Assembly: GCA_016201085.1 (NCBI GenBank)
Contig: JACQDO010000134.1
Span: forward strand, 1-6,077
DNA: 6,077 nucleotides
Source: Hyphomicrobiales bacterium
GTDB lineage: Bacteria; Pseudomonadota; Alphaproteobacteria; Rhizobiales; Xanthobacteraceae
Direction of reading: 5' to 3'
A program made the translations under genes and the position numbers. This document shows, in pieces, positions 1 to 5,572 of this stretch. The number at the start of each line of letters is the position of its first letter. Position 1 is the stretch's first letter. The notes beneath the pieces are model-generated. The model worked only from the letters and a program-made list of their open reading frames with translations, searched no databases and was not told the DNA's origin.

Positions 1-2
1 CC

Positions 3-1958
3 GGCTATGCGATGGACGCGCTCAAGCGCGCCATGCGCTGGGACGAACAGGCGTTTGGCCTGCAGTACGATCTCGACGTGTTCATGATCGTTGCAGTGTC
101 CGACTTCAACATGGGGGCGATGGAGAACAAGGGCCTCAACGTCTTCAACGACAAATACGTGCTGGCGAGCGCGGAGACCGCGACCGATGGCGATTATGCC
201 GGTATCGAGGCGGTGATCGCGCACGAATATTTCCACAACTGGACCGGCAATCGCATCACCTGCCGCGACTGGTTCCAGCTCTGCCTGAAGGAAGGCCTGA
301 CGGTCTTCCGCGACCAGGAGTTTTCTTCCGATATGCGTTCGCGGCCGGTGAAGCGCATTTCCGATGTGCGTAACTTGCGCGCCGCGCAGTTCATCGAGGA
401 TGCCGGGCCCTTGGCGCACCCGGTGCGGCCCGAACAGTATAAGGAAATCAATAACTTCTACACCAGCACCGTGTACGAAAAAGGCGCGGAAGTGGTGCGC
501 ATGGTGCAGACCTTGCTCGGCCGCGAAAAATTCCGCGCCGGCATGGATCTCTATTTTGCCCGCCACGATGGCCACGCCGCCACCGTCGAGCATTTCATCC
601 GATGTTTCGCCGACGCCAGCGGGCAAGACCTGACGCAGTTCATGCGCTGGTACAACCAAGCCGGCACACCGGAGGTGACGGTCGGCGGCCGCTTCGATCC
701 CGCGCGCAAGACCTACACGCTCGAATGCAAGCAAAGTATCGCGCCGACGCCCAACCAGCCGACGAAAGAGCCGATGGCGATCCCGCTGGCGCTCGGCCTT
801 GTCGGCAAGGACGGACGCGATCTGCCGCTCCTGTTGTCAAACGGCAAGACGATCGAGCGCGGCGTGCTGGCGCTGAGCGCGCCGGCGCAGACCTTCGAAT
901 TCACTGGCCTGGACGAAAAACCGGTGCTCTCGATCAATCGCGGATTCTCCGCCCCAATCAAGCTGGTCAGCGATCTAGACTCGGACGATCTCGCCTTCCT
1001 GGCCGCGCACGATGCCGATGCGTTCAATCGCTGGCAGGCGCTGCAGACCATCTCGATGCGGCTGCTGATCGACAATGTCGCCTTGCTGCGCGCCGGAAAA
1101 TCGCCGCGCGTCGATGACAAGCTGATCGCGGCGCTGGCCGCCGTTCTTGACGATACGACGCTGGAGCCGGCCTTTGTGGCGCTGGCGCTGGCGCCGCCCG
1201 GCGAAGGCGATATTGCGCGCGAGATCGGCCACGACATCGATCCGGACGCGGTCCACCGCGCGCGCACCGCATTGCGCGCGAGCATCGGCGACCGCCTGGG
1301 CTCGGCGCTGGCCAAAGCCTATGACCGCATGGCCGTTGCCGGCCCCTACTCGCCCGATGCGACCGGCGCCGGCCGTCGCTCCCTGCGCAATGGCGCGCTC
1401 GATCTGCTGGCGGCACCCGGCACAGCGGCAGCCTTTGCACGCGCTGTGCGGCAATACGACGCGGCCGACAACATGACCGACCGCATGGCGGCGCTCATGA
1501 CCCTGTCGCTGCATACCGCGCCGGAACGCGCTCGCGCGCTTGCCGATTTCTATACGCGCCATGCCGACGATGCGCTGGTCATCGATAAATGGTTCTCGCT
1601 GCAGGCCATGATCCCGCAGCCGGATACGCTCGACCGGGTGCGCGCGCTCACCGCCCATCCGGCCTTTTCATTTGCCAACCCCAATCGCGTGCGCGCGTTG
1701 ATCGGGGTTTTCGCGCAAGCCAATCCGACCCAGTTCAACCGCGCCGATGGCGCCGGCTACGAATTCATCGCCGACACCTTGCTCACGCTCGACCCGAAGA
1801 ATCCGCAAGTGGCGGCGCGCCTCGCCACGGCATTCCGCAGTTGGCGCACGCTTGAACTTGGTCGCCGAGCCAAGGCGCAAGCCGCGCTGGAACGCATCAA
1901 GGCCGCGCCCGGCCTGTCGCGCGATCTGACCGATATCGTGCAACGCGCGCTTGGCTAG
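3..1958 (+). CDS. pepN: Aminopeptidase N (M1 zinc metallopeptidase), 5' end outside window
   Basis: Cytoplasmic zinc aminopeptidase that removes N-terminal residues from peptides in protein turnover. The frame is open from base 3 to the TAG at 1956-1958 (651 residues). The ATG at 12 is internal: family members are about 870-880 residues, so roughly 225 N-terminal residues lie upstream. Visible catalytic parts are the GAMEN substrate-binding motif (114-128), the zinc site HEYFH (222-236) followed by NWTGN, the third zinc ligand Glu 18 residues later (291-293, in LKEGLTVFRDQEFSS), and the transition-state Tyr in TVYEKGAE (474-476). The remainder matches the Ig-like and helical-repeat C-terminal domains (DUF3458 type), with the family's late motifs NNMTDRMAAL, VIDKWF and NPNRVRALIG, and ends normally. 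It resembles E. coli PepN along its whole visible length by memory. No defect is seen. The next gene starts 224 bases on, so it is probably transcribed separately. Confidence 0.97.
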   Translation, partial: GYAMDALKRAMRWDEQAFGLQYDLDVFMIVAVSDFNMGAMENKGLNVFNDKYVLASAETATDGDYAGIEAVIAHEYFHNWTGNRITCRDWFQLCLKEGLTVFRDQEFSSDMRSRPVKRISDVRNLRAAQFIEDAGPLAHPVRPEQYKEINNFYTSTVYEKGAEVVRMVQTLLGREKFRAGMDLYFARHDGHAATVEHFIRCFADASGQDLTQFMRWYNQAGTPEVTVGGRFDPARKTYTLECKQSIAPTPNQPTKEPMAIPLALGLVGKDGRDLPLLLSNGKTIERGVLALSAPAQTFEFTGLDEKPVLSINRGFSAPIKLVSDLDSDDLAFLAAHDADAFNRWQALQTISMRLLIDNVALLRAGKSPRVDDKLIAALAAVLDDTTLEPAFVALALAPPGEGDIAREIGHDIDPDAVHRARTALRASIGDRLGSALAKAYDRMAVAGPYSPDATGAGRRSLRNGALDLLAAPGTAAAFARAVRQYDAADNMTDRMAALMTLSLHTAPERARALADFYTRHADDALVIDKWFSLQAMIPQPDTLDRVRALTAHPAFSFANPNRVRALIGVFAQANPTQFNRADGAGYEFIADTLLTLDPKNPQVAARLATAFRSWRTLELGRRAKAQAALERIKAAPGLSRDLTDIVQRALG

Positions 1959-1982
1959 AGCCCGGAAAATCCGCGGCGCCGG

Positions 1983-2023
1983 CACAAACCGGTTGAACCG
2001 ATAATCCAGATTATCCTTTTGTG
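1983..2023. repeat. Nested inverted repeats, cloverleaf-like, just after pepN
   Basis: Outer arms CACAAA (1983-1988) and TTTGTG (2018-2023) enclose two adjacent perfect palindromes: CGGTTGAACCG (1990-2000) and GATAATC-CA-GATTATC (2000-2015). AACCGGTT (1987-1994) is a further palindrome overlapping the first. As RNA it could fold into a three-way junction beginning 24 bases after the pepN stop. It may end or protect the pepN transcript, or the 7-base-arm repeat may be a protein-binding site. There is no classical run of T after a GC-rich stem, so I do not call it an intrinsic terminator. Confidence 0.5.
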
Positions 2024-2170
2024 TTGCCTGAACTATCCGTGGGTAACGTTTTTTAAACAATTGACTCTTCGGACTCTCGACAAATCGGCGCTCATCGATT
2101 CCAATCACCAAGTGATTCGGAAAGATGCGGCACATCCTTCCGCTTCGAGGGTCTAGGGGAAAATTCCGAA

Positions 2171-2176
2171 CGGAGG
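2171..2176 (+). promoter_or_regulatory. Ribosome binding site of the histidine kinase
   Basis: CGGAGG lies 6 bases before the ATG at 2183 and supports that start. An alternative reading starting at ATG 2125 is in another frame and has no family-like sequence. Confidence 0.75.
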
Positions 2177-2182
2177 CCATCT

Positions 2183-3811
2183 ATGGCGCGCGCCGGTGTG
2201 GCGAGTGCGTCTGCACATCCCGATTCCATCAAGGGCCTCGCGCAATCGATCGCCAAACCGGCGTATCGGCGCCTGCTAACGGCAGAGCCTTTGTTGCGGC
2301 GCGCGGTGCCGGTGCTGATCATCGCCTTTCTCGCCACCATTTGCGTGGGCGCGGTGGTGCAGGTACTCGACCAGCGCCGGCAGACCCTCAACACCATGGC
2401 CTTGTCGCTGGATGCGGTCGCCGATCTCGCCGCCGAGCGGCTGCAACAACCGCTCAAGCAGACCGGCGATGCAATCGAGCGGCCGCAGGAGGTGCTGGCG
2501 CGCGCGCTGCCGGCTTGGGCCACCGAGGACGGACGCCGTTTCCTGTTGACCAATGTGGAGGGCGTGGTGGCGGCCGCCACACCGGCGGCCGACGCCACCA
2601 TCGGCCGCCGCCTGATCGAATTGCTCGGGCCGACGCAACCGCTCACCACCTTCGGGGCCGGGGCCGGCGTGCTCGAAATCACGCTGCCCGATAACAGCCG
2701 CGCGCTGGCGACCGTGCGCATGCTCGGCGCCCCGTTCGGCCAGATCGCGGTCGTGCAAACGCGCGACGGCGCGCTCGCTTCCTGGCGCTCGGTCACCACC
2801 CTGACGGTCACCCTGTCGGCCACCACCGGCTTCGTCGTGCTCATCCTCGGCTTTGCCTTCCATTGGCAGGCGACGCGCGCACGGGAAGCCGACCTGATCT
2901 ATGAGACGGTGCGCAGCCGCATCGATACCGCGCTCAACCGCGGCCGCTGCGGATTGTGGGACTGGGACCTCGCGCGCGGGCGCATTTTCTGGTCGCAGTC
3001 GATGTTCGATATTCTCGGCCTGCAAGCCAAGGAAAATCTGCTGCCGTTCGGCGACGTCAGCAGACTGGTGCATCCGGACGACGTGCAGCTCTACGAGCTC
3101 GCCACCGAACTGGCCGATGCCAAGATGAGCGCGATCGACCACGCCTTCCGCATGCGCCACGCCGACGGCCACTGGGTGTGGCTGCGCGCGCGCTGCGAAC
3201 TGGTGCACCAGTCCAGCGAGCCGGATCCGCATCTCATCGGTATCGCCGTCGATATCACCGAGCAGAAGAACCTGGTCGAGAAGACGGTCGCCGCCGATAT
3301 GCGGTTGCGCGACGCCATCGAGACCATCCCGGAAGCCTTCGTCTTGTGGGATGCCGATAACAGATTGGTTTTGTGCAATTCGAATTTCCAGGAACTGCAC
3401 AACCTGCCCGACTCGACGATCATGGTGGGCGCCTCCTACGAGTCGGTGGTGGCCGCCGGCAGCAAGCCGGTGGTGCGCAACAAGATCGTCACCAACGGCC
3501 CCAGCGTGCCGGGCGCGCGCACCTTCGAGGCGCAACTCGACGACGGCCGCTGGCTGCATATCAGCGAGCGCCGCACCAAGGATGGCGGCTATGTCTCGGT
3601 CGGCACCGACATCACCGCGCTCAAGACGCACGAGGAAAAACTGATCGACAGCGAAAAGCGCCAGATCGCCATGAGCTGCGCACGCCGCTCAATGCCATCA
3701 TCGGTTTTTCCGAGATCATGGAATCCGGCATGTTCGGCCCGCTCGGCGCCGAGAAATATCGCGAATATTGCGGCGACATCCGCGGCAGCGGCGAATACCT
3801 GCTCGACGTGA
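2183..3811 (+). CDS. Sensor half of the broken histidine kinase: two TM segments, periplasmic region, two PAS domains
   Basis: This is what translation from ATG 2183 would actually yield: 542 residues ending at the stop at 3809-3811. Residues about 1-41 are cytoplasmic. TM1 is about 42-62 (VPVLIIAFLATICVGAVV). A periplasmic sensory region of about 140 residues follows, then TM2 at about 207-227 (LTVTLSATTGFVVLILGFAF). PAS domain 1 is about 245-365 (GLWDWDL...FWSQSMFDILG...VHPDDV...WVWLRAR...GIAVDITEQK), a PAS_3-like fold with its PAC motif. PAS domain 2 is about 373-481 (AIETIPEAFVLWDADNRLVLCN...SVGTDITALK). A short helix, THEEKLIDSEKRQIA, follows to residue 496. Residues 497-542 are an out-of-frame tail with no family resemblance. 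The product would be a membrane sensor with no kinase core, so it is probably non-functional or at most a passive binder of ligand or partner. The ligand is not evident. Confidence 0.8.
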   Translation: MARAGVASASAHPDSIKGLAQSIAKPAYRRLLTAEPLLRRAVPVLIIAFLATICVGAVVQVLDQRRQTLNTMALSLDAVADLAAERLQQPLKQTGDAIERPQEVLARALPAWATEDGRRFLLTNVEGVVAAATPAADATIGRRLIELLGPTQPLTTFGAGAGVLEITLPDNSRALATVRMLGAPFGQIAVVQTRDGALASWRSVTTLTVTLSATTGFVVLILGFAFHWQATRAREADLIYETVRSRIDTALNRGRCGLWDWDLARGRIFWSQSMFDILGLQAKENLLPFGDVSRLVHPDDVQLYELATELADAKMSAIDHAFRMRHADGHWVWLRARCELVHQSSEPDPHLIGIAVDITEQKNLVEKTVAADMRLRDAIETIPEAFVLWDADNRLVLCNSNFQELHNLPDSTIMVGASYESVVAAGSKPVVRNKIVTNGPSVPGARTFEAQLDDGRWLHISERRTKDGGYVSVGTDITALKTHEEKLIDSEKRQIAMSCARRSMPSSVFPRSWNPACSARSAPRNIANIAATSAAAANTCST

Positions 3812-4353
3812 TCAACGACATTCTCGACATGTCGAAGATCGAGGCCGGCCGCATCCGCCTGGAGTTCGAAGAGCTCAGTCTCGACGAGCTGCTCAGCGAA
3901 GCCATGCGCGTGGTGTCCGCGCGCGCGCAGGACAAGCAGCTCGATCTGGCCGCCAGGATATCGCCCGAGCTGCATCTGCGCGCCGACCGCCGCGCGCTCA
4001 AACAGATAGCGCTCAATCTGCTATCCAATGCCGTTAAGTTCACGCCGTCAGGCGGGCGCGTCAGCGTGCGCGGACGCATGAGCGACCGGGGCATCGTGCT
4101 CAGCATCGCGGACTCCGGCATCGGCATCGCCAAGGAGGCGCTCGCCAAGCTCGGCCGCCCGTTCGAACAGGTCGAAAGCCAGCTTACCAAAAGCCATCAG
4201 GGCTCGGGGCTTGGCTTGGCGATCGCCAAATCGCTGGTCGAGCTGCACGGCGGCCGCATGCGCATCCGCTCCGCGCTCGGCCGAGGCACCATGGTGGTGG
4301 TGCGGCTGCCGATCCAGCCGCAGTGCCCGCTGCTGAAAGAGAAAGCGGCGTAA
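3670..4353 (+). pseudogene. Kinase half of the broken histidine kinase: HisKA and HATPase_c, no start of its own
   Basis: The frame from CAT 3670 to TAA 4351-4353 encodes 227 residues of a complete-looking kinase core. It has the H-box HELRTPLN with phosphoacceptor His (3670-3693), the second dimerisation helix through DILDMSKIEAG, the N-box around LNLLSNAVKFTP (4012-4047), G1 DSGIGI (4111-4128), F-box RPFEQ (4156-4170), and G2 GSGLGLAIAKSL (from 4201). The half-helix before the His is missing. The frame extends upstream of 3670 only as non-homologous sequence. The first in-frame ATG codons (3718, 3829) lie after the His and have no clear ribosome binding site, so independent translation would give at best an ATPase fragment without the phosphoacceptor. 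Codon use stays typical of its neighbours, arguing against long decay. Confidence 0.8.
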
Positions 4354-4359
4354 GGATTG

Positions 4360-4439
4360 CTGTCATGCCGGGGCGCGTGCCAACGGGTCCGCGCAAAGCG
4401 CGGCCCGATGACAGGCTCCGCACGCGAACTTGGAATGAC
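4360..4439. repeat. Imperfect inverted repeat filling the convergent gap; possible dispersed repeat or bidirectional transcript end
   Basis: The left arm 4362-4380 (GTCATGCC...GCGCGTGC) pairs imperfectly with the right arm 4420-4439 (GCACGCG...GGAATGAC). A central hairpin CCGCGC-AAA-GCGCGG (4389-4403) is flanked by GGG/CCC (4385-4387, 4404-4406). A second option is CTGTCAT (4360-4366) with ATGACAG (4408-4414), a perfect 7-base match, so the left end has two possible partners. The element starts 7 bases after the kinase stop and ends 8 bases before the binding-protein stop. GTCAT...ATGAC-bounded GC-rich elements are, from memory, frequent between genes in Bradyrhizobium-like genomes. No T-run follows the hairpin on either strand, so a terminator role is only a possibility. 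Confidence 0.6.
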
Positions 4440-4447
4440 GAAAAGAA

Positions 4448-5425
4448 TTATCGCGGCGGTATCTGGATGAACTCCGCCAGTTGCTCCTTGCTCAATGGCT
4501 TCTCCAGGAATTTGCCGGCAATCGCATCCTGCATCACCAGCTCGAGGTCGGACAGCTTGTCCGGATCGATCGCAGCCTTTGGGTTGAATTCCTTGCGCTG
4601 CATTTCAACCAGGCTCTCCGGCAGGCGCATGCTTTCGGAATAGTACTTCACCGCCAGCGGATCGGAGTACATCCAGTCGAGCGTTTCGCGATAAGCGCGC
4701 ATGAAGCGCACCATGACGTCGTGGCGTTCCTTGAGCGCATTGGCATTGACGATCTCGACCCGTACCGTCTGATTGCGCATCGATGGCAGCTCGCTGCCGC
4801 GCATTATGACGCGGATGGTCTTGGCCTGTAGTTCCTTCAGGCCGAACGGCGCCACCGACCAGCCGATATCGATCTGTCCCGACATAGTCATGGTGAGCGT
4901 CGGCGGCGGTCCACCGGTCGATGTCGGTTTCGCCTTAAGGCCGTAATACGCGATCAACGCCCGCAACACGCTGTCGGAGGTCGAACCGCTGTTGGAATAG
5001 GCGATGGTGTGCTTGTCGGTGATGTCCTTCACATCCTTGATCGGCGAATTGCTCGGCACGAACCAATAGATATCGCCGACGCCGGTGTAACCCGCCGCCA
5101 GCACCCGCACCGGCGCGCCCTTGGCGAAGGCACGCATGGCGCCGGGCGTGCCCACGCCGATACCGATATCCGCGCTGCCCGAGATTACCGCTTGCAGCGT
5201 TTCACCGGCGCCTTGCGTGCCGAAGTTTTCCAGTACGATGCCATGCTTTTGAAAAATCCCGGCGCGCATGCCGAGCGTCGGAACCTGATTGGCCCAGGCA
5301 TCGATCTGCCCGATCGCAACTTTCAGCTTGTCCTGCGCGCTCGCCGGCGCGGTCGCGCCGCAACCCAGCGCCGCCACGACAGCCATGGCCGCCACGCGGC
5401 GCAAACCGATCGAATGCCGTGCCAT
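4448..5425 (-). CDS. Periplasmic ABC-transporter substrate-binding protein, SsuA/THI5-like (NMT1 superfamily)
   Basis: A 325-residue protein predicted to bind a small solute in the periplasm and deliver it to an ABC importer. A Sec signal peptide is clear: basic start (RHSIGLRR), hydrophobic core (about 11-24), and APASA-Q cleavage after about residue 30. An LGC at 20-22 is a poor lipobox. The mature part has the family pattern: V-A-I-G-Q near residue 36-40, LGMRAGIFQKHGIVLENF (51-68), SGSADIGIGVGTPGAMRAFAKG (82-103) then PVRVLA, a SNSGSTSD loop, and MSGQIDIGW. These mark the SsuA/TauA/NrtA/ThiY-like group, whose ligands include sulfonates, nitrate and pyrimidine precursors; the ligand cannot be read from the sequence. 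The ATG at 5423-5425 is chosen because AGGGAGGA lies 5 bases before it. No permease or ATPase gene flanks it: the kinase converges on one side and glnE lies upstream. It may work with a transporter encoded elsewhere. Confidence 0.9.
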   Translation of the reverse strand: MARHSIGLRRVAAMAVVAALGCGATAPASAQDKLKVAIGQIDAWANQVPTLGMRAGIFQKHGIVLENFGTQGAGETLQAVISGSADIGIGVGTPGAMRAFAKGAPVRVLAAGYTGVGDIYWFVPSNSPIKDVKDITDKHTIAYSNSGSTSDSVLRALIAYYGLKAKPTSTGGPPPTLTMTMSGQIDIGWSVAPFGLKELQAKTIRVIMRGSELPSMRNQTVRVEIVNANALKERHDVMVRFMRAYRETLDWMYSDPLAVKYYSESMRLPESLVEMQRKEFNPKAAIDPDKLSDLELVMQDAIAGKFLEKPLSKEQLAEFIQIPPR

Positions 5426-5430
5426 GATCG

Positions 5431-5438
5431 TCCTCCCT
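5431..5438 (-). promoter_or_regulatory. Ribosome binding site of the substrate-binding protein
   Basis: Read on the minus strand this is AGGGAGGA, a strong Shine-Dalgarno sequence 5 bases before the ATG. A small perfect inverted repeat, TGGAT-CGC-ATCCA (5438-5450), lies directly before it in the mRNA and overlaps its first base. Confidence 0.8.
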
Positions 5439-5457
5439 GGATGCGATCCAAGAGCAC

Positions 5458-5486
5458 ATTGTGCCAGCTACCAGGTTAGTCTGTAA
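5458..5486 (-). promoter_or_regulatory. Weak promoter candidate for the substrate-binding protein
   Basis: On the minus strand TTACAG (5481-5486) and CACAAT (5458-5463) are 17 bases apart. The -10 matches 4 of 6 consensus positions, but the -35 matches poorly. The position is suitable, about 33 bases before the start codon, yet the match is weak and stands only as the best I can see in this gap. Confidence 0.2.
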
Positions 5487-5521
5487 GCCGTGGGCGGCAG
5501 CCCCACCGTCATATTTTTCCC

Positions 5522-5572
5522 AGCGCATGATCTTATCCGAAAACCGGTTCCCACTTTTCGGGATCATGCGCT
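5522..5572. repeat. REP-like palindromic element overlapping the glnE stop codon
   Basis: Perfect 11-base arms AGCGCATGATC (5522-5532) and GATCATGCGCT (5562-5572) enclose a second perfect 7-base pair of arms, CCGAAAA (5537-5543) and TTTTCGG (5555-5561). A 4-base bulge TTAT lies on the left and an 11-base loop, CCGGTTCCCAC, at the tip. I recognise this, from memory, as a dispersed palindrome widespread in Bradyrhizobium and related Rhizobiales genomes. It includes two bases of the glnE TAG (5571-5573), so it forms the first structure of the glnE 3' untranslated region and may protect or end that transcript. Confidence 0.85.

Larger units (their letters stand above)
1959..2182 (+). other. Intergenic region: pepN 3' end and histidine kinase leader
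   Basis: This gap between pepN and the kinase is clearly more AT-rich than the flanking genes, as expected for a promoter region. It holds a nested inverted-repeat cluster (1983-2023), an AT-rich stretch (about 2049-2062) leading into TTGACT at 2061-2066, which could be a sigma-70 -35 hexamer but has no convincing -10 at 16-18 bases, and a small perfect inverted repeat AATCAC-CAA-GTGATT (2103-2117). No full CtrA site (TTAA-N7-TTAA) is visible. A promoter for the kinase is inferred to lie here; its exact position is not resolved. Confidence 0.5.
2183..4353 (+). pseudogene. PAS-domain sensor histidine kinase (PleC/DivJ-like), frame broken at the H-box
   Basis: Together the two frames spell one hybrid kinase: two membrane segments around a periplasmic region, PAS, PAS, HisKA, HATPase_c. 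The sensor half reads in one frame up to ...DSEKRQIA (A at 3668-3670). The kinase half resumes in another frame at HELRTPLN, whose His codon CAT is 3670-3672. Relatives, as I know them, have roughly 45-50 residues of coiled-coil linker between these points, ending in a motif like ANMSHELRTPLN. That linker, including the residues just before the His, is absent. One deletion of 3k+1 bases, plausibly about 140-150, explains both the missing linker and the frame change. Both halves otherwise keep all domain motifs, so the event is recent or artefactual. The FGPLG...INDILDMSKIEAG sequence after the H-box suggests the alphaproteobacterial PleC/DivJ/PdhS group that acts on DivK-type regulators; this is inference. 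An assembly or sequencing error remains possible. Confidence 0.85.

Noticed and set aside
713..1658. Long antisense open frames over the C-terminal half of pepN
   Set aside because: Low-complexity Arg/Ala-rich products with no motifs; the plus strand matches PepN throughout.
2053..2067. CtrA-binding site upstream of the kinase
   Set aside because: One TTAA is present at 2053-2056, but the second half-site seven bases later is absent.
2276..3631. Open frame of 451 codons antisense to the kinase sensor half
   Set aside because: It mirrors the high-GC codon pattern of the real gene, is rich in Arg/Gly/His/Ala with no recognisable domain, and the plus strand carries clear TM and PAS domains.
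3373..3669. Upstream part of the frame that carries the kinase core, as a possible true N-terminus
   Set aside because: Before HELRTPLN this frame gives Arg/Gln-rich non-homologous sequence, while the second PAS domain is encoded in the other frame over the same bases.
3660..3680. Programmed ribosomal frameshift joining the two kinase halves
   Set aside because: No slippery run or stimulatory structure is obvious at the junction, and a frameshift would not restore the missing linker before the H-box.
4389..4403. Classical intrinsic terminator at the CCGCGC-AAA-GCGCGG hairpin
   Set aside because: No T-run follows on either strand, so it is described only as part of a repeat with a possible terminator role.
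5009..5479. Plus-strand open frames over the binding-protein gene
   Set aside because: Shadow frames rich in Arg and His, without a ribosome binding site or recognisable domain.
5202..5567. Minus-strand open frame across the start of the binding-protein gene
   Set aside because: It overlaps the signal peptide and N-terminal domain in another frame, lacks a family match, and crosses the palindromic repeat.
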